DNA of 64,000 bases from Bradyrhizobium erythrophlei (GCF_900129425.1 NZ_LT670817.1:868001-932000), one strand, 5' to 3'. Shown: positions 35,948 through 45,275, counted from the first letter of the stretch. Notes: generated by a model from the sequence alone, not told the origin. A program made the numbers and translations.

Positions 35948-35956
35948 TTATCCACA
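35948..35956 (+). promoter_or_regulatory. Consensus DnaA box TTATCCACA
   Basis: A perfect 9-mer in the 420-base gap between the AKK gene and the diguanylate cyclase. Only one was noticed, so it is not an origin; it could titrate DnaA or regulate either neighbour. The rest of 35810-36229 shows no gene. Confidence 0.45.
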
Positions 35957-36229
35957 GCTGTTATGCGTTTTGAGGTGCTTTTTGGCCGAGCGATGCGCCG
36001 CGTGCCGCCGCTTCAGGGTTAACGATGCTGCAATTCGGTGGCGCATTCTGCATCGATCCGGAACAGCCACGCCATCTTCATCAATTCAAAACCAAGGCGC
36101 CGATTGCTTCGCCGCGGTGAGGGTCCGTTAAGCGGCATGGCTGCATCTTGCGTCCGAGGCAACGGGGATCGTCATGGGCGGGCTGTTTGGTAACGGGGGA
36201 GGCAGGACCGTGCGCGTTCTGCATTCGCG

Positions 36230-37453
36230 ATGTTGAGTATTCTGACGCTGTGGATGGTGTTCGTCGTCAACTTTCTCGCGCTGGGCCTGATCTGGGCCTA
36301 CGTCATGGCCAGCTATCCCAGCTTCGAGGCTGCGCGGTTCTGGACCGGCTCGGCCTTCGCCGGAGCCGGCGGCGCGGCGGTGGCGACGCTGCGCTTCTTT
36401 ACGGATTCACTGGTACCGCTGCTGGGCGCCGGCACCTTGCTGATTTTCGCCGCCTGTCTTGCCGCGATGGGTATCAAACGGTTCTACGACCAGCCGGTCT
36501 CCTGGCGCGCCTGCGCGCTGATATCGGGGCTGAGCTTCGCCAGCCTGACGTTCTTTATCGTCGGCTACGACAGCGTGTCGATGCGGATCTTTATCTATTC
36601 GCTGGGCCAGGCGCTGCCGCTGGCGCTGACGCTGAAGCTGCTGCTGTCAGGACGGCAGGACCACCGCAAAAACCCCGGGGCCCGGCTCGCCGGTGGCGTC
36701 GCTATTATCATTATCGCCATTTATGTCGTGCGCGCCGTCGGCGGCCTGTTCCATATCGGCGGCGATTTCACGTTCGCCCAGTCCAATCCGCTGCAGTGGG
36801 TGCTGGTGCTCGCGCTGATATTCCTGGCGATGGCGTGGAATTTCGGTTTCCTGCTGATGGCGATCGACCGGCTGCGCAACGAGGTCGCCGATCTGGCGCT
36901 GCTCGACGATCTGACCGGCGTCGGCAACCGGCGGCATCTGTTGCAACGGCTGACCGAGGAATGCGCGAGGTCGGAGCGCAGCGGTGCGCCGTTCGCGCTG
37001 CTGGTGATCGATCTCGACGGCTTCAAGGCGATCAACGACACCCATGGCCACGCCGCGGGCGACGCCTGCCTGCAGCATTTCACGCTGATGACGCAGACCC
37101 GGCTGCGGCCGGGCGACATGCTGGCGCGCACCGGCGGCGACGAGTTCTGCGTCGTGCTGCCCGCCTCGACGCTGCGCGAGGGCGCGATGATCGCCCGCCG
37201 CATCCTGGATGTGTGCCGCGACGACGCCAAGGCCTGCGTCGGCCCGGATATCCCGGTCGGCGTTTCGATCGGGGTTGCGCAATGGACCCCGGAGATCGGC
37301 GCGTTTCCGGACCGGCTGATGGCCGCCGCCGACCACGCGCTTTACGCCGCCAAGAAGGACGGCAAGAACCGCCATGCGGTTTACGACCCGTCGCCTCCGC
37401 TGGCGCCCGGATATGAGGCCGTCCTCGAGCAGGCGATGCGCGCGCACGCGTGA
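36230..37453 (+). CDS. Membrane-bound diguanylate cyclase (GGDEF)
   Basis: 407 residues. Six to seven N-terminal helices (residues 1-225) with no known sensor name, then a GGDEF domain: LLDDLTGVGNRRHLLQRL, DLDGFKAINDTHGHAAGD and RTGGDEFCVVLP. Makes cyclic di-GMP from two GTP. An inhibitory site RPGD lies five residues before GGDEF, so product inhibition is expected. C-terminal KKDGKNRHAVYD is canonical. Confidence 0.92.
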   Translation: MLSILTLWMVFVVNFLALGLIWAYVMASYPSFEAARFWTGSAFAGAGGAAVATLRFFTDSLVPLLGAGTLLIFAACLAAMGIKRFYDQPVSWRACALISGLSFASLTFFIVGYDSVSMRIFIYSLGQALPLALTLKLLLSGRQDHRKNPGARLAGGVAIIIIAIYVVRAVGGLFHIGGDFTFAQSNPLQWVLVLALIFLAMAWNFGFLLMAIDRLRNEVADLALLDDLTGVGNRRHLLQRLTEECARSERSGAPFALLVIDLDGFKAINDTHGHAAGDACLQHFTLMTQTRLRPGDMLARTGGDEFCVVLPASTLREGAMIARRILDVCRDDAKACVGPDIPVGVSIGVAQWTPEIGAFPDRLMAAADHALYAAKKDGKNRHAVYDPSPPLAPGYEAVLEQAMRAHA

Positions 37454-37495
37454 ACCGTGCTAGGTAGCGCGTACGGCTCACTGGACGAGAGACCC

Positions 37496-38119
37496 ATGAA
37501 TTTGCGACTGCTCGTGGCGGCGCTCGGCGTCATCGCGATCCTTGCTCCGGCTGCCGCGCAAACGCCGGACCTCGCGAGCATCGCGCGCGGGTCAGGCACG
37601 CCGGAGATTCCCGGCCTCAAGATGGTCTGGCTGGCGCCGTGGGGCGAACTGTCCAAATCCCATCGCTGGCACAACATCATCGTGCACCAGACCGAGGGGC
37701 CGGCCGGCTCGGCACGATATGGCGCACAAGAGCAGGCCAGGAACCCGACGCGGCGCGGCGTCACCGTCTGGGTCGAAACCGACGGCACGGTGTATTGGGC
37801 GGTGCCGGAGAGCCTGGTTCCGACCCACGGCGATGGCGCCAACCGCAACGACAACAAATACATCGACAACGCCGCGACGTTTCACCAGGTGGTCGGCAGC
37901 AATTCGATCGGGGTGGAATTCGCCGGCAACTATCCCGACGTGACGCGCGGCGCTACTGAGGCGCAGATCGCGGCGTGGCGGATTCTAGCCCGGGTGCTGG
38001 AGGCGCGCTACGGCATTCCCGTCGAGCGGGTCTATGCGCATGACTGGATCGACTTCAAGGACGCGCGCTATTGCGAAGGCTGCGCGCTGGCGACGCTGGC
38101 GAGGCAGCCGGATTTTTGA
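37496..38119 (+). CDS. N-acetylmuramoyl-L-alanine amidase family protein
   Basis: 207 residues with signal peptide (LLVAALGVIAILAPAAAQ). Amidase_2 fold: zinc ligand His in WHNIIVHQTEGP, GVEFAGNYPD, and the second His/Asp pair in VYAHDWIDFKDARYCEG. Cleaves the amide between MurNAc and L-Ala in the periplasm. 42 bases after the diguanylate cyclase, maybe co-transcribed. Confidence 0.85.
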   Translation: MNLRLLVAALGVIAILAPAAAQTPDLASIARGSGTPEIPGLKMVWLAPWGELSKSHRWHNIIVHQTEGPAGSARYGAQEQARNPTRRGVTVWVETDGTVYWAVPESLVPTHGDGANRNDNKYIDNAATFHQVVGSNSIGVEFAGNYPDVTRGATEAQIAAWRILARVLEARYGIPVERVYAHDWIDFKDARYCEGCALATLARQPDF

Positions 38120-38194
38120 GCTCGCGCATCGGCGCGCTATCGTCATTCCGGGGGCGCGCGTTAGAGCGCTTTCCATCTCACATGGGCCAGCACA

Positions 38195-38365
38195 CTTTTC
38201 TTCTCCCCCCCCGCAAAGCGGCGGGGTCGAGACGAGCGAAGCTCGCTCTTAGGGGGCGGGGGTGGGGGGTCTATCAGCGTGCGCCGCTGGCAGCGAGTAC
38301 GTTGAACTACCCCCCACCCCCGACCCCTCCCCACCACGCGCAAGGGCGCGCGGGGGGAGGGGAGT
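38195..38365. repeat. Long inverted repeat region
   Basis: GGGGGCGGGGGTGGGGGGTC near 38254 pairs with ACCCCCCACCCCCGACCCC near 38307; flanked by GAGACGAGCGAAGCTCGCTC. Related to 14110-14300. Confidence 0.55.
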
Positions 38366-38438
38366 GAAGTGAAGAGCATCGTCAAGCGATGCCGCTCGAA
38401 GGATGAAGCATTGGAAGTGAAAAGCCGTCAGCGGCGAA

Positions 38439-38512
38439 CCTCAGATGTGCAGTTGCACATCGGGGAATCCTTGGATTTTCGGGTTCAGCCCTACGGCTGC
38501 CCCGGAATGACG
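38439..38512. repeat. Partial dispersed palindromic repeat
   Basis: CTCAGATGTGCAGTTGCACATC (palindrome with one change from the 17762 copy), GGGGAATC and CCCCGGAATGACG. Inverted relative to 33901. Confidence 0.6.
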
Positions 38513-38518
38513 AAGTCC

Positions 38519-38872
38519 TCAAATCGGCTGCGTCATCCAGCGGAAGACACGGCTAATCAGGCCGGCCCGCCGCCGCGCCTGCGCCGGCGCATCGGCCGGC
38601 TCGTCCGCGGCGATGCAGCGCTTATAAAGATAATCCAGGAATACGATGTCGTTCGGCTCAGTGACGGTAAAGTGCTCCGCACCGATGAATACCGTGTAGT
38701 CGTAGAAGAACGGCCCGATGAATGGCGCGGTGGCCGGGGTGGCCCAGTCCTTCGAGATCACGAATTGCGATGGCTCGAGCCCATGCGCGACCATGGCCTG
38801 CTCGAGATCCGGCAGCTTGCCAATGAACTCGGCGGTGAACCCGCCGACGGTCGATTGCAGTGTAATCGGCAT
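38519..38872 (-). CDS. Conserved hypothetical protein
   Basis: 117 residues, soluble, no family recognised. Contains EFIGKLPDLEQAMVAHGLEP, FFYDYTVFIGAEHFTVTEPN and a basic C-terminus (ARRRAGLISRVFRWMTQPI). Codon use fits the genome. It lies downstream of a repeat and is separated from rpoH by the rpoH terminator. Confidence 0.55.
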   Translation of the reverse strand: MPITLQSTVGGFTAEFIGKLPDLEQAMVAHGLEPSQFVISKDWATPATAPFIGPFFYDYTVFIGAEHFTVTEPNDIVFLDYLYKRCIAADEPADAPAQARRRAGLISRVFRWMTQPI

Positions 38873-38973
38873 CGATACCCCCGCGCGGACGTTCGCGCCT
38901 CAATGGCCCGCAATCGTCTCCCGGTCTTGGTCTGGTCGAAAGTGCCTTGGGTTCAAGCAGGCCTCCGTCCAAC

Positions 38974-39001
38974 AAAAAAGCCGGCGTTGCCGCCGGCTTT
39001 C
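38974..39001 (-). terminator. Rho-independent terminator of rpoH
   Basis: Minus strand AAAGCCGGCG-GCAA-CGCCGGCTTTTTT: 10-bp stem, tetraloop and T-run, 36 bases after the rpoH stop. Confidence 0.9.
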
Positions 39002-39037
39002 GTGTCTTGCATTTGGCTCTTGCATTTGGCGCGAAAA

Positions 39038-39937
39038 TTAAAGCGCGGCCTCCAGTGCGGCCTGCTCCTGCTTCGCGATCGTGCCCTTGACCGCCGACTG
39101 CACCTTTTCGAAGGCGCGAACCTCGATCTGCCGGACGCGCTCGCGCGACACGCCGAATTCGCTCGCGAGGTCTTCCAGCGTCATCGGCTCTTCCGCCAGA
39201 CGCCGCGCCTCGAAGATGCGGCGTTCCCGCGGGTTGAGCACGCCGATGGCGCCGTTCAGCGCCTCGCGGCGATGATCGAACTCCTCGTGCTCGGCCATGA
39301 TGGCTTCCTGGTTGGGCGAATTATCGACCAGCCAGTCCTGCCATTCGCCGGCCTCGCCGTCGTCGCGGATCGGTGCGTTGAGCGAGGCATCACCGCCGAG
39401 ACGGCGGTTCATGTCGATCACGTCCTGGTCCGTGACGCCGAGGCGCTTGGCAATCAGCTTGACCTGGTCGGGGTGAAGATCACCCTCGTCCAGCGCCGAG
39501 ATCTTGCTCTTCGCCTTGCGCAGGTTGAAGAACAGCTTCTTCTGGTTCGCGGTGGTGCCCATTTTCACGAGCGACCACGAACGCAGGATGTACTCTTGTA
39601 TTGACGCCTTGATCCACCACATGGCGTAGGTAGCGAGCCGGAAGCCTTTTTCGGGCTCGAACCGCTTCACCGCCTGCATCAGGCCGACATTGCCCTCCGA
39701 GACGACCTCGGAGATCGGCAATCCGTAGCCGCGATAGCCCATGGCGATCTTGGCCACCAGCCGGAGATGGCTGGTAACGAGGTGATGTGCCGCGTCGCGA
39801 TCGTCATGCTCGCGCCAGCGTTTGGCGAACATGTATTCCTGCTGGGGCTCCAGCATCGGAAATTTGCGGATCTCGGCGAGGTACCGGGAGAGGCCGGATT
39901 CTCCGTTGAGGACCGGCAGAGTAGCTGTACGGGCCAT
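39038..39937 (-). CDS. rpoH: RNA polymerase heat-shock sigma factor RpoH (sigma-32)
   Basis: 299 residues. Region 2 (VVSEGNVGLMQAVKRFEPEK, RLATYAMWWIKASIQEYILR), RpoH box QKKLFFNLRKAK, region 4 helix-turn-helix (TLEDLASEFGVSRERVRQIE). Directs heat-shock transcription. A 215-base gap upstream before rluD would hold its promoter; no clear ROSE thermometer was recognised. Own terminator downstream. Confidence 0.95.
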   Translation of the reverse strand: MARTATLPVLNGESGLSRYLAEIRKFPMLEPQQEYMFAKRWREHDDRDAAHHLVTSHLRLVAKIAMGYRGYGLPISEVVSEGNVGLMQAVKRFEPEKGFRLATYAMWWIKASIQEYILRSWSLVKMGTTANQKKLFFNLRKAKSKISALDEGDLHPDQVKLIAKRLGVTDQDVIDMNRRLGGDASLNAPIRDDGEAGEWQDWLVDNSPNQEAIMAEHEEFDHRREALNGAIGVLNPRERRIFEARRLAEEPMTLEDLASEFGVSRERVRQIEVRAFEKVQSAVKGTIAKQEQAALEAAL

Positions 39938-40152
39938 TTAGCGCCCTCCAGTGGTTCAGGCCCCCGATAGCGGCGGGCCCGGCAGGCGGCCGCTCTGTTA
40001 AAGCCAGTCGCGCTGCGATGTTCCGCGTTGGATATTCAACGCACATGCAACATACACCAAAACGGGGGGCATTTGGAAGGATAAGGGGGGTCACGTCACC
40101 GTGTGGCTGCCATAACCTTTTGGTATAACAGCGCTTTTTACAGACCCCTGCG

Positions 40153-41169
40153 TCATTGCGTCGCCCGTAGCGAATCCCGCAGAAGCCTGAGGTCATCGGG
40201 CAAATCCGCATTCCACTCCAAAATCGCCCCGTTTTGGGGGTGTTCCAGCGCCAGGAGGTATGCGTGCAGCGCTTGGCGGTCGAGGGCATCCAACGCCGCC
40301 TGGCCCCGGGGACCGAGGTGGCTGGCCTTGGTCTTGAAGTGCGGACCATAGACGCTATCGCCCAGCAGGGGATGGCCGATATGGGCCAGATGCACCCGGA
40401 TCTGGTGGGTGCGGCCGGTCTCGAGCTGGCAGGCCAGCAGCGCCGCGACCGGTTTACCGTCGCGCCCGTTGAAGGTTTCCTGGATTTCCCAGTGGGTGAT
40501 GGCCTCACGGCCTCCCTCGCGGACCGCCATTTTCTCCCGGGCATGGGGATGGCGGTCGATCGGGGCATCGACGGTGCCGCGCTGCCGGTTCGGTACGCCC
40601 CAGACGAAGGCCATGTAGCCGCGCCGCATCGCGCCGGTGCGGCCGTGGTCGGCAAATTGCTCGGTCAGCGATTTGTGCGCCCGGTCGTTCTTCGCCGCCA
40701 CCATCAGCCCGGTGGTATCCTTGTCGAGCCGGTGCACGATGCCCGGACGCTTGACGCCGCCGATCCCGGACAGGCTTGTCCCGCAATGGGCGATCAGGGC
40801 GTTGACCAGCGTACCGGTCTCATGGCCGGCGGCGGGATGCACCACCAGGCCCCTGGGCTTGTCGATGACGACGATGTCGTCATCCTCGTAGACGATATCG
40901 AGCGCGATATCCTCGCCGGAGGGCTCGGCGGCGACCGCTTGCGGCACGTCGATTGTGATCGTATCGCCTGCGGCGACATGATAAGCGGGGTCGCGGATGG
41001 GGGCGGTTTTGAGGGTGACCTGGCCGGCGAGGATCAGCGCTTTCAGCCGCGAGCGTGACAGCTGCGGCAGGCGCACCGCGAGCACCCGGTCGAGCCGGGG
41101 CGAGCCCTCGTCGCCGGCGACGGTGACCTCAAGCCTTTGACCGCTATTCGAAGACGAGCCTTGTTCCAA
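40153..41169 (-). CDS. rluD: Ribosomal large-subunit pseudouridine synthase, RluD family
   Basis: 338 residues. S4-like N-terminal domain (SRSRLKALILAGQVTL), catalytic Asp in HRLDKDTTGLMVAAKN, followed by the conserved LLACQLETGRTHQIRVHLAHIGHP. Isomerises uridines in 23S rRNA. Start is TTG 41169 with an in-frame stop just upstream, so no longer start exists. Divergent from the DUF6476 gene. Confidence 0.92.
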   Translation of the reverse strand: MEQGSSSNSGQRLEVTVAGDEGSPRLDRVLAVRLPQLSRSRLKALILAGQVTLKTAPIRDPAYHVAAGDTITIDVPQAVAAEPSGEDIALDIVYEDDDIVVIDKPRGLVVHPAAGHETGTLVNALIAHCGTSLSGIGGVKRPGIVHRLDKDTTGLMVAAKNDRAHKSLTEQFADHGRTGAMRRGYMAFVWGVPNRQRGTVDAPIDRHPHAREKMAVREGGREAITHWEIQETFNGRDGKPVAALLACQLETGRTHQIRVHLAHIGHPLLGDSVYGPHFKTKASHLGPRGQAALDALDRQALHAYLLALEHPQNGAILEWNADLPDDLRLLRDSLRATQ

Positions 41170-41200
41170 AGATGAGCCTTATTTCCCTGAAGGGTCTCGT

Positions 41201-41533
41201 ATGACCGAAACCGTTGTGCCCGAACCGACACAAGAACAGGCCGCGTTGTTCGCGAAGGTGCGGCGGATGATGCTGATTGCGGGCCTTACCACGACGCTGG
41301 CGGTAGCCGCCGTGCTGATCGCCATCGGCTACCGTCTTTTTCGGTCAGAGGGAAGCGCCGTCGCCACCGACGTCACGGCGACGCTGCCGAAAGGCGCCCG
41401 CATCGTCGCCACCGGCACCGCCGGCGACCGGCTGGTGGTGACGCTGGATGTCGGCGGTATGACCGAAATTCGCACCTTTGATGCGCGCACGCTCAGGCCC
41501 ACGGGCCAGCTGAAATTCGTCAGCGAACCCTGA
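41201..41533 (+). CDS. DUF6476-type small membrane protein
   Basis: 110 residues, one membrane helix (LIAGLTTTLAVAAVLIAIGYRLF-like, within residues 24-48) and a small periplasmic beta domain ending LRPTGQLKFVSEP. Conserved next to rluD in Rhizobiales. Function unknown. Confidence 0.75.
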   Translation: MTETVVPEPTQEQAALFAKVRRMMLIAGLTTTLAVAAVLIAIGYRLFRSEGSAVATDVTATLPKGARIVATGTAGDRLVVTLDVGGMTEIRTFDARTLRPTGQLKFVSEP

Positions 41534-41566
41534 CGCATGATTCCCCGAAGCAGGCCTCGGGCTTGG

Positions 41567-41612
41567 CCCCAAAACTTGACCCCCAAAACTTGACCACAAA
41601 GGCTTGACCCCA
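41567..41612. repeat. Short tandem repeat (CCCAAAACTTGACC)
   Basis: GCCCCAAAACTTGAC, CCCCAAAACTTGACC and ACAAAGGCTTGACCCC in a row, 14-16 base period, before the tRNA gene. Confidence 0.6.
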
Positions 41613-41702
41613 AGGCGTGGGCGACGGGACCGGGCTGTTCCGTCGGACCGCCAAACCGACCTTGCAGCCAACGGATTTCAAGGCTATTGCCTCAAGCCGC
41701 AC

Positions 41703-41777
41703 GCTCCCTTCGTCTAGCGGTTAGGACACGGCCCTCTCAAGGCTGAAACAGGGGTTCGATTCCCCTAGGGAGCGCCA
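41703..41777 (+). tRNA. tRNA-Glu (anticodon CTC)
   Basis: 75 bases including encoded CCA. Acceptor GCTCCCT pairs with AGGGAGC; anticodon stem CGGCC/GGCTG with loop CTCTCAA gives anticodon CTC; T-arm AGGGG-TTCGATT-CCCCT. The 3' end is the insertion point of the island that follows; its last 15 bases recur, one base changed, at 49235-49249. Confidence 0.95.
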
Positions 41778-41867
41778 GCAGCTTTTGAAGCCCCGATAAT
41801 TCAAGAAGTTAGCGCAAATACTGGCTTTGTCTGCCCTCGACTGGTAGCAAATGCTGGTAGCTTTCTG

Positions 41868-42701
41868 ATGCACTCGATGCCCTACCTAATCAAGAATCCT
41901 GCAGGCACTTGGTGCGTTCAGCGCAAGGTCTCTGAGAAGCTCCAAGCCGCCGTTGCCCGCATCCTTGGTGGCAAGAGGTCAACACAGGTCTACCTGAAGA
42001 AGTCGTTGGCAACGAAGGACCGCCGTGAAGCGACACGGCGCGCCCCGCATGCTCTCGCCGACATAGACCGCACTCTTCGAGAAGCTGCAGCGCTCTCACA
42101 GACGAAGCCCAAAGCCGCTGTACGCACCACTCTTACCGATGCCGAAATCAAGCGCATGGCGGAATACGTCTACGCCAACGCTCTCGCGTGGGACGAGCGC
42201 CCAAGGTACGGGCGCGATGAGATGAAGCGAATGGAGGCGGAGCACATCCGTCTGGAAGGCCGCCCGTTGAGCGGGCCCTGGCTTTTTCCATAAGAGACGT
42301 TGCCTCAGTACGGGTTCTCACCAGAGCAGTTGGCTCTGGTCCGTGAGCATCTCGTGGAAGACCTTCAGAACATGCGCGAGTATCTTGCCCTTGGCGATAT
42401 CTCGGCGGTCGAACACCACATAACCGAAGCGTTGGACGCCTTTCAGATCAACCTAGACAGAGAGAGTGCGGCCTATCCTAAGCTGGGCATTGAGGTGCTC
42501 AGGGCCTACGTGCGCGCACTGCAGGACATCGAGCGGCGCAATGCGGGCGAGCCCGTGTCGACGCCACCGCTCCCCACGGCCCCCAGCACCGCAGCATCAG
42601 GTAAGGGGCTATGCGTACAAGAGGACCACTCGGTGGCCCTGGGGCAGCGCAAGATTTCCGCGAGCGATCCGGCGTCAACGTGGTGGCCGGGCGAGCGATA
42701 G
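41868..42701 (+). pseudogene. Tyrosine integrase remnant, N-terminal half with in-frame stop
   Basis: The first 141 codons (MPYLIKNPAGTWCVQRKVSE, KKSLATKDRREATRRAPHAL) are the DUF6538-type N-terminus of phage-like integrases. A TAA at 42291 interrupts the frame, after which the same frame continues with LPQYGFSPEQLALVREHL to about 42600 and then loses similarity. The catalytic domain with R-H-R-Y residues is missing. Two lesions (nonsense, deletion) mean no recombinase is made. Confidence 0.75.
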
Positions 42702-42755
42702 TAATGGTCGCGCCTTGCCGGTAGGAAGACGGCGTCGCAATTTTCGGAGAGATAG

Positions 42756-43595
42756 GTGGCACGTACAGCGAAAACAGTACGATGGACCCGTCACGCGTTT
42801 CTAAAGGCTTTGGAGGAACTGCCGCCCGGATTGTATCAGGAGAGATGGATAAAGTGGGTCTCGAACTACAACAGAGGCCGGAAGCGAAAGAACGCATCCG
42901 CTAAAACCATCTACAATCGGGTGCAACAACCATCGTGGATTTTATGGCTTGCCGAAGCAGGCGGAATCGATAAGGCTTCGATCCGGGACGCGAAGAAGAG
43001 GGCCGCCGGTCACGATAAAAACCAAACGCGCACCAAGGAGATGCGGGTTACCTTGAGTTGGGCGCGAATTGCAGGCCAACTTGAGCAGATACCGTCTAGG
43101 AAACATCTCACCGAATATCACACCACGACGGGTCTCGGCGGTAAGGAGCCGACTAAGAATAAACAAGAGCGAAATAGTTCTAGTGCGGCTAGCGATTCCT
43201 ATTCCAGATATGTGGAAACTTACGAGGTCGAAATCACGCCCGCGCACAACACCCTCCAAAAACGGTTCGAATGCTTCCTTTCGAGGGATGGAGCAACAGA
43301 ACTCAAGCCCAACGTGGATGGTGTCGATTTGCGCTATCAAGACGAGACCAAGGGAACGATTTTGGTGGAAATCAAGCCCTGCGAACGCGCAAGCGCTCGA
43401 TACGCGATCCGAACCGCAATCGGGCAGTTACTCGACTATGAGCAACGTGTGAAGAAGCACGCGTCGCTCCTAATTGTCGTTGGGACCAAACCGCTGGAGG
43501 AGGATCGGCTCCTCGCGACGTCCAACGGCTTTGGCATCGCGTATCCTGCCAAAGGATTATTCGAGGTTCTGTGGCCAACCTTGAGAACGAGGTAG
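42756..43595 (+). CDS. PD-(D/E)xK nuclease-like protein
   Basis: 279 residues from GTG 42756. N-terminal basic region predicted to bind DNA (WTRHAFLKALEELPPGLYQE, KTIYNRVQQPSWILWLAEAG). C-terminal nuclease core, residues about 190-265: GVDLRY with Asp, ILVEIKP with Glu-x-Lys, then AIGQLLDYEQRV giving the Q-x3-Y motif seen in RecB-like and restriction-type folds. Single-gene cargo of the island; could be a restriction or anti-phage nuclease. No methylase seen nearby. Confidence 0.68.
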   Translation: MARTAKTVRWTRHAFLKALEELPPGLYQERWIKWVSNYNRGRKRKNASAKTIYNRVQQPSWILWLAEAGGIDKASIRDAKKRAAGHDKNQTRTKEMRVTLSWARIAGQLEQIPSRKHLTEYHTTTGLGGKEPTKNKQERNSSSAASDSYSRYVETYEVEITPAHNTLQKRFECFLSRDGATELKPNVDGVDLRYQDETKGTILVEIKPCERASARYAIRTAIGQLLDYEQRVKKHASLLIVVGTKPLEEDRLLATSNGFGIAYPAKGLFEVLWPTLRTR

Positions 43596-43935
43596 GGAGC
43601 AAATGTTGCTTCGCAAATGCTTTCGGAGGTGCTCAGACGCCGTGGCCGATCTACCAGATTGCCGCTGCGCCAAGACTTTCTGCGCGACCACGACCACGCC
43701 GCGTAACAAGACCTTGCGTAAGTCATCGCACTCGTACGCGACGCGTTGGAGCACAAGGCAGAACGAGAACAGCATGGCAGTGCGCGGTTCAAGTGGACTG
43801 TTCTTTTGCGTCGTCTTCTGCTTGCGATGCCGGCCCTCAGTGGGCGGTCTATATGCCTCGACGCAGTGGGAGCTGTTGAGGCATTTTACCGCGCCGTAGC
43901 GCGTCGGCGGAAATCAGTGGGTCAATGGGCTTGTA
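43596..43935. other. Gap without recognised gene
   Basis: Short overlapping frames on both strands without ribosome-binding sites or recognisable domains; probably decayed island DNA. Confidence 0.4.
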
Positions 43936-44184
43936 TTACCTGGGCCAGCGAGGGCCGCCCGGAAATGGGTTTATGACCCCCTTTTTGGCTTTCTTGACGG
44001 CCTTCGCCTTTTTGGCCGCTGCTTTGGCTTTTCGCGGAAAGTGCGGGCCGCCTGGAAACGGGTTGACCTGCTTTTTGGCTTTTTTGACTGACTTCCGCTT
44101 TTTGCCTTTCCCTGCTGCGTTCTTCCTGGCTGCTTTACGCGTCTTCGCCTTTTTCGCGGTCTTCGATGCTTTGGCCATAATCAT
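43936..44184 (-). CDS. Histone H1-like Lys/Ala-rich protein with two NPFPGGP motifs
   Basis: 82 residues. Basic tail (KAKTRKAARKNAAGKGKKRK) and two units built of AKK repeats followed by QVNPFPGGPHFPR and GVINPFPGGPRWPR. GGAAGG five bases before the ATG at 44184. Likely binds DNA or RNA; the proline/glycine/aromatic motif after each basic stretch is unusual. In the island, unlike the AKK gene at 35741, which shares the AKK repeat. Confidence 0.65.
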   Translation of the reverse strand: MIMAKASKTAKKAKTRKAARKNAAGKGKKRKSVKKAKKQVNPFPGGPHFPRKAKAAAKKAKAVKKAKKGVINPFPGGPRWPR

Positions 44185-44195
44185 TACCCTTCCTA

Positions 44196-45275
44196 TTACG
44201 GAGATGGCAGGAGCATAAATTGCTGGCTCTTGCGTTGGTCGACGGCATAAACGGCCAACGTCTCAGAAGGTGTACCTCCACCAATAACGCGCGCACCCAA
44301 GACTAACGAGGTTCCGAAGCCAGCGCGGCCGCGTTCTCTGTCACCGACCACAACAGCATTGGTCGGCGCGAAAATGAAGGCCCGCAAACTGCTCAAATAC
44401 GCCGTAGCACTTGTTGGCAAAGCCAAACCGACCGTCACTTCATGCATATCGGTCCTCTTCACCTCTCCCGTCAAGGAGGCGTCCGTAAGCTGAAAGGCCG
44501 TGCCCGTTGGTGTGAACGTAATCTTTGGTGTCGCTGAGGCGTCGAGCGTCGTCGTGAATGTCAGATCGTCGGTCATAGTGGGAGGCGCAGTAGGTTTTGC
44601 TTTCGTCCCTGCTAAGTTTCCGAACAAAGTGAGGTCAAGATAGTCGTAAACCATCCTGTCCATGCCAATATGGCCGACGATAGGATAAACGTAGTTGGCT
44701 TCAACGAGGTACCCATCGCAGTCTCGACGGCCACCTTCCCTCACAGTCGTGTTTAGCTTGGTGAGCAGATTGCTGAATGTGTCGGTAACCGTGAAACTAC
44801 GCTCGTTATTGCGCTTTCGCGTCACGGACCCGCCGAGACCCAACTTGAACAAGGAGTTTGATGGTCCGCCTTGAAGGTTTGCAGCCCCGGCCGAGAGGTC
44901 ATTATTTTCGGTCATCGTCAGATCGAAGTTGTAGGCAACGCCGATGGAATAGAAGATATCGACCACGTTTCGAACTTCTTGAAACTCGTCTCCTTTGAAG
45001 AGAGCTGAACTAAAGCCAGAAATTTCATTTGGATTGTTCTTGTACCGCGCCGCTAGAGTTCGGGCGAGGGGAACACCCGCCTGACTTGGATGATCCCGGC
45101 CGAGGTCTTCGAGCCACGTAACGAGAGCCTGAATAGCTGCGTCCCGGGTTTCGCAGCGAATCTGCTGAACAATTTGCGGTGTAGTTACGCCTGTATAATC
45201 ATCAGGCAAAGGGTGGATGGCGCACGCCGCGAGGAAGACCAGCCCCGGAAACATAACCGCCAAGCGCCATGACAT
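44196..45275 (-). CDS. Hypothetical lipoprotein
   Basis: 359 residues from ATG 45275 (GAGG six bases before). Lipoprotein signal with lipobox LAAC, then a soluble domain with Asn-rich, beta-type sequence (DLTMTENNDLSAGAANLQGG, DDLTFTTTLDASATPKITFT). No family recognised. Ends 12 bases before the histone-like gene, so probably one operon. Probably outer-membrane anchored. Confidence 0.6.
   Translation of the reverse strand: MSWRLAVMFPGLVFLAACAIHPLPDDYTGVTTPQIVQQIRCETRDAAIQALVTWLEDLGRDHPSQAGVPLARTLAARYKNNPNEISGFSSALFKGDEFQEVRNVVDIFYSIGVAYNFDLTMTENNDLSAGAANLQGGPSNSLFKLGLGGSVTRKRNNERSFTVTDTFSNLLTKLNTTVREGGRRDCDGYLVEANYVYPIVGHIGMDRMVYDYLDLTLFGNLAGTKAKPTAPPTMTDDLTFTTTLDASATPKITFTPTGTAFQLTDASLTGEVKRTDMHEVTVGLALPTSATAYLSSLRAFIFAPTNAVVVGDRERGRAGFGTSLVLGARVIGGGTPSETLAVYAVDQRKSQQFMLLPSP

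Noticed and set aside
35941..35960. Replication origin
   Set aside because: Only one DnaA box and no AT-rich unwinding region or dnaA/repABC genes nearby.
39938..40152. ROSE-type RNA thermometer before rpoH
   Set aside because: No recognisable multi-hairpin masking of the start site could be seen by eye.
43603..43899. 98-codon plus-strand frame
   Set aside because: No ribosome-binding site, Cys/Arg-rich composition, no domain.
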